The notes below the pieces were generated by a model that ran no database searches, was not told the DNA's origin, and saw only the letters and a list, made by a program, of their open reading frames with translations. From contig CM024761.1 of the NCBI GenBank assembly GCA_014218235.1, positions 87,607,968 through 87,671,967 of the forward strand: a stretch of 64,000 bases of DNA, read 5' to 3'. The stretch comes from Colocasia esculenta. Its lineage: Eukaryota; Streptophyta; Magnoliopsida; Alismatales; Araceae. Below, one piece after another: positions 54,546-64,000 of this stretch (positions are counted from its first letter, which is position 1; every line of letters starts with the position of its first letter). The translations under genes were made by a program, and so were the position numbers.

Positions 54546-57498
54546 TGTCACGCCCTGATGCGAAATATCGGAACGTGAGGCAGTTGCAAGTAAACGGGTA
54601 CAGAGCAAGCACTAGACATCAAACCATTGCACAATGAATAACACTTAAGCAAATTCATTTCATTAATAATCTTTTGAATGTCTAGTTACAACCACTAATA
54701 TTAGAGCCATTCTATAGGGCCCAATTACATTGAAATAAAAGTAAAAGACTAAACTAAGACTCTAACATAACTCTAGGACACTAGGGTACTCGTGACGTCA
54801 CTCCTGGTCATTCCCGTCCTCTTGAGTGTATGGGTCATCCTCGGTTTCACCTGAGAACATAACGAAAAATAACGCAGGGTGAGCGATAACACCCAGTAGG
54901 AGTTAAATCTCAATAGTTAAGCAGGCTTTAAATAGTTAATGCATTAAAGGTAAAGTAACTAATGATAGAGCGAGAGAGTCAAGTAAAAGATAGCAGGATA
55001 GCACGTGAACGAAATAGCACAACTTTCCATATATAGCAAGAGTGTCGAGTATAGCACAAAATAACAAGATGGCCATAGCACAAATAGCACAAAATACAAC
55101 AATAGCACAGTGAGTATAACATAGCACTTTGTTTGTCTTATAGACAACGAGAGAATATAACACTTTTGATTGTCATATAATAGTCGAGATAGATAGCACT
55201 CGAGTGTAATGCCAAACACTCTGATCATTTAACTCCCATGGACACTAGCACTTTCGGGTGCACATCCCAGGACCAGATCGGGCCCTTTATATGTTGCCAG
55301 GCATTGGTTATATTGTTTATCTTTAGACAATCAGTCAATGGCCAATATAGAGTACCAAGGAAATAGATGAGAGCACTAGATGAATAGACGAGATAGTAGA
55401 GTGAACGTGAAAAGATGAGCGAGTAGAGCATAGATGAGAGTTAGTGGACATTGTATGTAACACGTCGAGTAAACAGGCGATAGTAACAGTGGCACAACAC
55501 ACGCTGGTGGTGTTGGCAGTTAGGTAGAACTCACGACTCTACCACTGGCCATGTTAAGCACAAGTCCAGAGGTCCGGTGTGATTCAAGATGAGAGTGAAC
55601 TTCTAATGGCCGTTTGGATCGTATTGATCCCTAAAGGGTATCATAGGTGTTAGGGTACAACCCGCTCGTCGACCATGTGGGAATCCATGGACAGAGGAGA
55701 CTTTCGGAGGCCTTGAATAAAGACTCACTAGTCCGACAGAAGAAGTATCCGACGGAGAGTTCATCCAAGTCAAGAAAGTGTGTATATAGAAACAAGTGCT
55801 CGACGTTCTAGAGGAGTTCTAGAACAGTGGAGCATCGATATCGGTGTTCTAAAACAACACGAGAAACGAAGATAAATCTTATTAATAATGGCAATTTAGT
55901 TACATAAATTACCAGACATATTAAATAATTTCATGCCAAATTAAGCCATAATCGGATGATTCAGAGTGTGTGTAAGTGTCATGAAATCATAGATATGATA
56001 GGTCAAGTGATTGAATTCGATTAGTTAAAATATAACCAATACTTACAACTTCATTTTTCAGTATCTAAAGCAGTTAACAAGATATGTGAATAGCTGAAGA
56101 AAAACAAGACTTGTAGAAGGATAGGGTTTCCTGCAAAAAGTCGAATCGTGACGCACCCTAATGAGGGTCGCGACAGGGTCAACTGAGATTGCGACGAGGT
56201 CTTGTACAGGTCGCAACAGGTCGGTCAGGATAGGCGCACGGATCGCGATGGTAGTGTCCGTCGCGTTCAGATCGTGACGGTTAATGCTGTCGTGACAAGA
56301 CCTCGAAATGTGGCCTATCGGGCCGTCGCGTTCACAGGGCCTGCGCCTGAGTCCGACATGGGGTTAGACATGTCTTGGATTACGGTCCAAGAGTTGCCCT
56401 TCTTGAGACAGAGGGATTAAAAATATAGAACTAATTATACAAGCAACGAAAAATCATGAAACAAGTTACAGGTTGATCTAAACTTGCGTGAGAACTTACA
56501 GTAAATAGGAATTCAAAAACGGATATGTTTTTGATAGGTCTCAATCAAGTCAAACATGAAAGATAATAAACTGCGAATAGTGGGGATGCAAGAGTTTATT
56601 CGCAAGATAGAGTTGATGTAAATTAGGGCTTTTAGGGGCAAAAGATCCCTAACAGCCGTCAGTATCTCTAGTAAAATTGTTGTGGCAAGATATTAAGTGT
56701 ACATGGAGAACAAGAATTATGAAGAGGGCTCCGGCTCATGTAAACTGCAAAACTTCGAAATTCAAGAACAAAAGATTGTATTGATGGAAAAATACAAAAT
56801 CAGAAGGCATAGTTCCATATGATTGGGACAACCTACAGACAAAATTTTAGAATTTTTGCTCGTGAGAATGCCTACCTTTCACGTTTTTCCTCTTCTAGGG
56901 TTTGAAGATGAAGAACTCGGGAAGAGGCTTTGATAGATCTTCCTCTCCACGATTTCTCCTCCTCTTGGCTTCTCCTTCTGGTCCAACAACCTTTTGGCAT
57001 GAGCTAGGGCCGGCCATGAGGGTTTTAGAGAAGTATTTAAGCTCCTCGTAATTCCATTTCCTAGTTTAAGTCTAATTCCCATTTAATTCCGAGTTTCTTA
57101 TTTTCCTCCCCTTTTTAAGCAAGAGATCTCCTAATTGGGTTGAGAGAGAGGAGATTTCGTGGCCAAGCAATTGGGGTAGGTTTAAGATTCCAAATCCAAC
57201 TCAAACCACTTATTTTAATGCATTAAATACCATCTTTTTATTTAAATAATATTTTAGTTACGAATTTAGGATATTTTTGTATTATTCCCTTTTAAAAATT
57301 CCTAATTTGCCACACTAAATTCTATTAGGTCAATTTAATAAAGCCCATTACTTCTTTTCTTTTAATAGGTTTTAGTAATTTCTCTTTCCATTAATTTCCT
57401 ATTTAATTTATTTTATTTTATTTGATTTTCTAATAAATTTAATTAGTTTCCTTTTATTTTATTAAATTTTTATTTTTTGAAAAATCCAGGTTGCTGCA
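54546..57498 (-). repeat. Element C 3' LTR
   Basis: 2,953 bp, TGTCACGCCC to GTTGCTGCA in plus orientation. It holds ATAGCAC-rich DNA (about 54985-55135), TATATA 55783-55788, TTCTAGA repeats 55806-55824 and half-site pairs 56242/56260, 56271/56289 and 56307/56325 (all offset 18). The polypurine tract AAGAGGGGGAGG (minus strand) is at about 57500-57513. Confidence 0.93.
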
Positions 57499-58440
57499 TC
57501 CTCCCCCTCTTAAAAAGAATTTGGTCCCCAAATTCATATGATCGTAAGGGAGGAAATGTCTTACCGAAAAGATCGGGGTAGTTCCGTCTGATGATTCCTT
57601 TAGGTTCCCATGTGGCTTCTTCTATTCCGCGGTTATTCCATAAGACTTTAACCACGTGGATAAGACGGTTCCTGAGCTGTTGTACCTTCGTTCCAGTATC
57701 TTGACTGGCTGCTCTTCGTATGTCACATCCTTGTTCAGAACCAACTTCTCGTGGCGAATGATGTGGGTAGCGTCATAGACTTACTTCCTGAGCATGGAGA
57801 CATGGAACACATTGTGTACACATGCCAGATTCAGTGGCAATGCTAGTCGGTATGCAACCTCACCAATCCTTTCGAGTACTTCAAAAGGAGCAATGAATAT
57901 GGGACTGAGCTTTCCTTTCACGCCAAATCTTTGGATGCCACGTGTAGGTGACACCTTTAATAACACATGATCACCGACTTGGAATTCTAAGTCCCGCCTT
58001 CTTTTGTTGACATAGCTTTTTTATCTGGACTGAGCAGTCTTAAGCCGGTCTCTAATCACTTGTATGTCCTTTGTGGTACGTTGCACCATGTCTGGGCCTA
58101 GCCATTGCTGTTCTCCAACCTCATTCTAGTATGCAGGAGATCTACAATTCCTTCCGTAGAGTGCTTCAAACGGTGCCATTTGATGCTTGCCTGGTAACTG
58201 TTGTTATAGGTGAACTCGATAAGAGATAGGTGTTCGTTCCAATATCCTTGGAAGTCTATAGTGCAAGCTCTCAACATGTCTTCCACTATTTGGTTGATTC
58301 TTTCAGTTTGCCCATCAGTTTGTGGATGGAACGCGGTACTAAAGTTCAGTTTAGTACCCAATGCACCTTGCAGTCCTTTCAAAAAATGAGATGTAAATCT
58401 CGGATCTCAATCCGAGACAATAGATGATGGAACTCCGTGC
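57499..58440 (-). pseudogene. Element C integrase C-terminal half and chromodomain
   Basis: 58098-58382 gives FHPQTDGQTERINQIVEDML with the catalytic Glu, then NEHLSLIEFTYNNSYQAS. 57781-57966 gives LLKVSPTRGIQRFGVKGKLS and EVLERIGEVAYRLALPL. 57499-57655 gives VKVLWNNRGIEEATWEPKGI and RRNYPDLFG, a chromodomain of the chromovirus type. The frame changes several times between 57660 and 58100. Confidence 0.88.
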
Positions 58441-59570
58441 AGTCTTACTATCTTCTTGACATATAGGGCAGCTAGTACCTCCACCGACCACTTACTCTTT
58501 ATAGGCAGAAAATGGGTGGATTTGGTTAGTCGGTCCACAATGACCCATATGGCGTCGAGTTCACCACGAGTCTTGTGTAAACCCATGATGAAGTCCATGC
58601 CAATGCTTTCCCATTTCCATTTCGAAATATCTAGCGGTCTGAGTACACCAGCAGGGCATAGGTATTCCGCTTTTACTTGTTGGCAAGTAAGGTAGTGAGC
58701 GGCATGTTCAGCTACCTCTCTCTTCATGTTCGGCCACCAAAATGTTCTTTTCATGTCTTGATACATTTTGGTACCACCTGGATGAATAGTGTACTTTGTC
58801 TTGTGAGCTTCATCCATTAGCTTCCTCTTCAGTTCTTCATTGTCGAGGATGCATGTCCTCCCTTGAAAGACAAGCCTTCCATCTTCGGTCATAGCAAAGT
58901 CCGATCTTTCGGCTAGAGTTTCCTTGACGCGAACTAAGAATGGATCATCATCTTGTTGAGCTTTGATCTCCTCTAGCAGATCAGATTGAATCTTGATATT
59001 GGCAACCAAGACTCGATCATCCCTATGTTCAATATTTAAGTCTAACCTTGCGAATTGTTCCAATAGTTGCATCTCGCCAAGGACTAGACTTGAAACAGAC
59101 GCCATTGGCTTCCTACTAAGAGCATCAGCCACGACATTACCCTTGCCTGGATGGTATTGGATGTTGAAGTCAAAATCCTTCAGATATTCTAGCCATCTTC
59201 TCTGTCTCATGTTGAGTTCTTTCTGGGAGAATAAATACTTCAGAATTTTATGGTCTGAGTAGACAGTGAATTTTCTCCGTAGAGGTATTATCTCAGAAAT
59301 TTCAAGGCGAAGACCACGGTAGCCAACTCAAGATCATGCACGGGATAGTTGACTTCATGAGTCTTCAGTTGTCGAGAAGAGTAGGTGATGACTTTCTCCT
59401 TTTGCATCAGTACACACCCTTGCCCAATCCCTGAGGCATCAGTGTAGACAGAGAAACCCTCACCCTCTATTGGCAGAGCGAGAACAGGTGCTGAGGTCAG
59501 GCAATCTTTAAGAGTTTGAAAACTTTTCTCGCACTGTTTACTCTAGGAGTATGGATTCTCCTTTCATGTC
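58407..59570 (-). pseudogene. Element C RNase H and integrase N-terminal half
   Basis: YLKDFDFNIQYHPGKGNVVA and DALSR end RNase H; upstream of 59210 YTDASGIGQGCVLMQKEKV and HDLELATVVFALKFLR lie in neighbouring frames. Integrase: YTIHPGGTKMYQDMKRTFWW, then HYLTCQQ, where the first Zn-binding cysteine is Tyr; core WESIGMDFIMGLHKTRGELD. A TGA replaces the Arg codon in SD-DPRF at about 58407. Confidence 0.88.
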
Positions 59571-59572
59571 AG

Positions 59573-60421
59573 TCATGTGAGAGGAATGGCGATCTTGGAT
59601 AAGTCCTTGATAAACCGCTTGTAGTAGCCAGCCAGTCCTAAGAAGCTTCTTATCTCGGTGATGTTGGTTGGTCTCTCCCAATTGAGTTCAGCTTCGACTT
59701 TGGAGGGATCAACGGAGATGCCGTCCTTTGAGATGACATGGCCCAAGAAGGACACTTCTTCGAGCTAGAATTCACACTTTCTAAGATTTGCGTACAGTCT
59801 TTTGTCTCTCAAGACTTGCAGGGCTATCTTCAGATATTCTTCATGCTCTTCTTTGGTCTTTGAATATATGAGGATATCGTCGATGAAGACGACCATGAAC
59901 TTGTCAAGGTATGGCCGATATATGCTGTTCATGAGTTGCATAAAGGCTGTAGGAGCATTGGTTAGACCAAAAGGCATAACGATGAATTCATAATGTCCAT
60001 ACCTGCTCCTGAAAGCCGTTTTGAAGATATCGTCATCCTTGATCCTCATTTGGTGATAGCCAGATCGAAGATCGATCTTGGAGAAATATTGAGCTCTGGA
60101 TATTTGGTCGAACAGTTCATCGATCCTGGGCAATGGGTATTTGTTCTTGATGGTGAGCTGATTGAGTTGACGATAGTCAATGCATAGCCTCATCGATCCA
60201 TCTTTCTTCTTGATGAATAGTACAGGTGCTCCCCATGGGGAAGTACTCGGTCTAATGAACCCCTTCTCTAATAGCTCCATCAGCTGCGTCTTCAGTTCTT
60301 TGAGCTTGACAGGTGACATCCGGTATGGTTGACGCGATACCGGGGCAGCTCCAGGGATCAACTCTATGGCGAAGTTGACATCACGTTCCGGGGGAGTCCC
60401 TGGAAGATCTTTAGGAAACAC
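59573..60421 (-). pseudogene. Element C reverse transcriptase
   Basis: PVLFIKKKDGSMRLCIDYRQ, FSKIDLRSGYHQMRIKDDD, VMPFGLTNAPTAFM and VVFIDDILIYSKTKEEHEEY with the catalytic FIDD, then (after a TAG at 59765-59767) SFLGHVISKDGISVD and SFLGLAGYYKRFI. Apart from that TAG the domain is open from 60421. Stops TGA, TGA and TAG follow near 59573-59545. Confidence 0.92.
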
Positions 60422-60433
60422 ATCGGGGTAATC

Positions 60434-60931
60434 CTAGACTATGTGGATGTCTTCTATCTTAGAACCCTTCTTTTCCACGACTACGGCTGCTAGGAAAGTG
60501 ATACACCCCTTCCTTATCATGTTATGGGCTTTTATGGCGGAGATTAGAGACATCTGTCTCTTATGTCTAATCCCGGAGAATGCCAATTTAGGAAAGTCAC
60601 TAAAGGTCACCCTTCCCTTCTTACAATCGACACTTGCCCCATAAGTGGACAACCAGTCGGCTCCCAAAATTACGTCATAGCCTTCCTTGGGCATACACAC
60701 CAGGTCGGCTTTTAGGTTATGGTCTCCGATCATTACATCGGCAGAGGGAAAGTATTTGTTCAATTTCTCCTTTTCTCCTAGTGGCGTTGTGACAGAGAAC
60801 TCACAACCCATGGATACAAGTTTTGCACTCAGGGTATCAGCAAAGTTTTGAGATATAAAGGAATGAGTTGCTCCAGTATCAAATAAGACAAATGCTGATA
60901 AGGAGAAAACTTGTAGAGTACCTTCTACCAC
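60434..60931 (-). pseudogene. Element C aspartic protease
   Basis: SAFVLFDTGATHSFISQNFA has an intact DTGA site, and VILGADWLSTYGASVDC is the conserved C-terminal part. Open except for TAG codons at its junctions with gag (60980-60982) and RT (60434-60436). Confidence 0.9.
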
Positions 60932-60979
60932 ACCACCGTCCGTAGCGGGTTCCTCATCATGCAGGGCTTGTAGTCGGCC

Positions 60980-61912
60980 CTATTTCTTAGGCGCATTAGG
61001 GCGCCTCTCATTCTCTTTCAGTAGTGGGCATTCGGGGATGCGGTGCTCGCGACTCCCGTAGTGTAGGCACGCGCCGACTTTCCTCCAGCACTCGTCCGTG
61101 GTGTGACTTGGCTTGTCACAGTTCCTGCAGTTACTTTTTGTTGGAGTGTTGGAGACTGGGATCTTGGGTTTCCTTTCCTGGCTAGACCCCTCTGTGATGT
61201 TGAAGGGATGCTTCTTGCCATTGTTTGGCTTAGTAGATGACTGTCCTAAGGTCATTTTCTTTTTCACAAACTTCCCTTTTATACTGTCAGTGAAGTCCGT
61301 AGCATCTTTCAGCAGCTGTGCTTTCTTCACCATCTCGGCGTAGGTCTGGATGTCGAGAGGTGCGAGTTGAGTAATGTATTGAGGCTTAAGGCCGTTGAGG
61401 AAGTGCTTAGCCTTCATTCTCTCCGTGTTCACTAGGTGTTCAGCATATCGTGCCAGTCTTGAAAACTGGGCTTCATACTCGGCCACAGTCAAGCTCCGCT
61501 ATTTAAGAGCAGTGAATTCCGCAGCCTTCCTTTCTTGAACACGCTCTGAGAAGTATTTGGAATTGAAGGCTTCTTTGAACTCAGTCCAGGTGAACTGACC
61601 ATTAGCTCTGGTCGCTTCAACCGACTCCCACCAAGCGCGGGCGTCCTTTTCTAGTTGGAATGTGGCTAGCAGCAGCTTATCCCCCGCTGCACATTGCATG
61701 ATGCGGAAAATTCTTTCCGTCTCTTTGAGCCAGTGCTCAGCTTCATCCGGATCCGTGGATCCACTGAACCTAGGTGGGTTCAGACTCCTGAAGTTGTGAT
61801 GTAGGTTGCCTGTACCATGATTGCCACCTTCTTGGGTAGCTTGCACAATCGCGCGCATCAGTTCCTGGATGGTTTGTTGCATGCCCCTCATTTGAGCACG
61901 TTCATCAGTCAT
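60980..61912 (-). pseudogene. Element C gag
   Basis: Starts MTDERAQMRGMQQTIQELMR at 61912. LNPPRFSGSTDPDEAEHW and LLATFQLEKDARAWWESVEA belong to the capsid. One TAG (61499-61501, between ALK and RSL) interrupts it, then TVAEYEAQFSRLARYAEHLV continues. Two knuckles: CRNCDKPSHTTDEC intact, CLHYGSREHRIPEC with its second cysteine changed to Tyr. Confidence 0.9.
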
Positions 61913-62097
61913 CTTTGTTTCTTAGTTCCTACAAAAATAACTTACTGTTATGATATTGATGTGAAATTTAATTCGTGCGTGTGTGAGTTTATTTTAGCTA
62001 GTTACCCTTGGCTCTAACCACAACTCACATAGGTAGGATAATTGACTCTAGTCGAGGCTGGTGAACCTAGATAATCCTATACTTAAGAATAACCTAG

Positions 62098-62109
62098 GCT
62101 CTAATACCA
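62098..62109 (-). other. Primer-binding site of element C
   Basis: Minus strand TGGTATTAGAGC, one C to T change from the initiator-Met consensus. Confidence 0.88.
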
Positions 62110-62115
62110 CAAAAC

Positions 62116-64000
62116 TATCACGCCCCGACGCGGAATATCGGAATGCGAGGCAGTTGCAAGTAAACGGGTACAGAGCAAGCACTAGACATCAAACCATTGC
62201 ACAATGAATAACACTTAAGAAAATTCATTTCATTAATAATCTTTTAAATGTCTAGTTAGAACCACTAATATCAGAGACATTCTATAGGGCCCAATTACAT
62301 TGAAATAAAAGTAAAAGACTAAACTAAGACTCTAACATAACTCTAGGACACTAGGGTACTCGTGACGTCAGTCTTGGTCATTCCCGTCCTCTTGAGTGTA
62401 TGGGTCATCCTCGATTTCACCTGAGAACACAACGAAAAATAACGCAGGGTGAGCGATAACACCCAGTAGGACTTAAATCTCAATAGTCAAGCAGGCTTTA
62501 AATAGTTAATGCATTAAAGGAAGAGTAACTAATGATAGAGCGGGAGAGTCAAGTAAAAGATAGCAGGATAGCATGTGAAGGAAATAGCACAACTTTTCAT
62601 ATATAGCAAGATTGTCGAGTATAGCATAAAATAGCAAGATGGCCATAGCACAAATAGCACAAAATATAGCAATGGCACAACGAGTATAACATAGCACTTT
62701 GTTTGTCTTGTAGACAACGAGAGAATATAGCACTTTTGATTGTCATATAGATAGTCGAGATAGATAACACTCGAGTGTAATGCTAAACACTCTAATCATT
62801 TAACTCCCATGGGCACTAGCACTTTCGGGCGCACATCCCAGGACCAGATCAGGCCCTTTATATATTGCCAGGCATTGGTTATATTGTTTATCTTTAGATA
62901 ATCAGTCAAAGGCCAATATAGAGTACCAAGGAAATAGATGAGAGCACTAGATGAATAGACAAGATAGTAGAGTGAACGTGAAAAGATGAGCGAGTAGAGC
63001 ATAGATGAGAGCTAGTGGACATTGTACGTAACACGTCGAGTAAACAGGCGATAGTAACAGTTGCACAACACACGCAGGTGGTGTTGGCAGTTAGGTGGAA
63101 CTCACGACTCTACCACCGGCCATGTTAAGCACAAGTCCAGTGGTCAGGCGTGATTCAAGATGAGAGTGAACTTTTAATGGCCGTTTGGATCGTATTGATC
63201 CCTAAAGGGTATCATAAGTGTTAGGGTACAACCTGCTTGTCGACCATGTGGGAATCCATGGACAGAGGAGACTTACGGAGGCCTTAAACAAAGACTCACT
63301 AGTCCGGCAGAAGGAGTATCTGACGGAGAGTTCGTCCAAGTCAAGAAAGTGTGTATATAGAAACAAGTGCTCGGCGTTCTAGAGGAGTTCTAGAACAGTG
63401 GAGCGTCGGTATCGGTGTTTCAAAACAACGCGAGAAACGAAGACAAATCTTATTAATAATGGAAATTTAGTTACATAAATTACCAGACATATTAAATAAT
63501 TTCATGCCAAATTAAGCGATAATTGGATGATTCAGAGTGCGTGTAAGTGTCATGAAATCATAGATATGATAGGTAAAGTGATTGACTTTGATTAGTTAAA
63601 ATATAGCCAATACTTACAACTTCGTTTTTCAGTATCTAAAGCAGTTAACAAGATATGTGAACAGCTGAAGAACAACAAGACTTGCAGAAGGATGGGTTTT
63701 CCTACAAAAAGTCGGATCACGACACACCCTAATGAGGGTCGCGATAGGGTCAATTGAGATCGCGACGGGGTCTTGTACAGGTCACGATAGGTCGGTCAGG
63801 ACAGGCGCACGGATCGCGACGACAGTGTTCGTCGCGTTCAGATCACGACGGTTAATGCTGTCGTGACAAGACCTCGGAATACGGCCCATCGGGCCGTTGC
63901 ATTCACAGGGCTTGCGCCTGAGTCTGACAGGGGGTCAGACATGTCTTGGATTGTGGTCCAAGAGTTGCCCTTCTTGAGACAGAGGGATTCAAAATTATAG
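62116..64000 (-). repeat. Element C 5' LTR, truncated by the window edge
   Basis: Starts TATCACGCCC (TG decayed to TA) and runs colinear with the 3' LTR, including the ATAGCAC-rich region (62555-62700), TATATA 63354-63359, TTCTAGA repeats 63377-63395 and a CG-rich half-site region near 63715-63910. Confidence 0.92.

Larger units (their letters stand above)
54546..64000 (-). mobile_element. Element C: Tekay/Del-like chromovirus, nearly complete
   Basis: Inserted in the integrase of H. On the minus strand: 5' LTR from beyond 64000 to 62116, PBS 62098-62109, gag, protease, RT, RNase H, integrase, chromodomain, PPT and 3' LTR 57498-54546. It is the best preserved element here: gag-pol is blocked by a handful of stops plus a degraded stretch at 57660-58100. 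The left TSD candidate is TCACC (54541-54545); its partner is outside the window. Confidence 0.93.

Overview
The window reads as a stretch of a large, repeat-rich flowering-plant genome. Every coding trace I recognise belongs to a transposable element or to a gene carried by one, and I see no intact host gene, rRNA gene or functional tRNA gene. Evidence for a plant: Ty1/copia and Ty3/gypsy LTR retrotransposons with primer-binding sites complementary to initiator-Met tRNA, chromodomain-bearing gypsy elements with 2.2-3.8 kb LTRs, a Tat-lineage gypsy element with a second RNase H, and a plant mobile domain (PMD) gene with GT-AG introns. I cannot name the species.

Layout. 1-5861: two minus-strand copia elements (SIRE/Maximus-like); copia-1 (gag, start of pol, 5' LTR 2549-3886) is inserted in the gag of copia-2 (gag start, 5' LTR 4289-5861). 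5935-13250: a plus-strand, seven-exon PMD pseudogene split by a 3'-truncated copia LTR (7490-9118, in intron 3) and by a solo gypsy LTR (9569-12845, TSD TGGCA, in exon 6). 14698-24772 continuing at 33889-34611: the Tat-lineage element F on the minus strand (integrase, aRNase H, RNase H, RT, protease, gag, PBS, 5' LTR); the PMD gene lies antisense beyond its pol, which I infer to be a captured extra ORF. A hAT-like MITE with two tRNA-like modules sits in F gag. 24773-33883: element E, complete with TSD TGGAG, two 3.84 kb LTRs and gag but almost no pol. 34612-37742: truncated chromovirus C'. 37743-45395: chromovirus D with intron-like insertions in gag. 45396-48207: a third copia pol remnant, carrying copia LTR4, which is broken by chromovirus H (48369-54545), which is itself broken by chromovirus C (54546 to the right edge), the best preserved copy.

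The most interesting signal is in the non-coding DNA. The copia LTRs carry pairs of a perfect 10-bp palindrome (core TGTCGACA) whose starts are 21 or 22 bp apart, placed just upstream of the TATA box. The gypsy elements F, E, C and H, and intron 1 of the PMD gene, carry inverted half-site pairs (consensus AACGCGAC...GTCGCGTT) whose starts are almost always 17 or 18 bp apart. Elements D and G carry family-specific versions. Spacing is kept while the intervening sequence changes, so these look like dimeric protein-binding sites or short stem-loops under selection. A second array, eight small hairpins with 8-nt loops and covarying stems, lies downstream of the TATA box in LTR3.

The elements are mostly dead. 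Premature stops are mainly TAG where CAG or CTGG would be expected and TGA where CGA would be expected, the trace left by deamination of methylated cytosine at CHG and CG sites. All coordinates and spacings were read by eye from the sequence; no alignment or database search was run.
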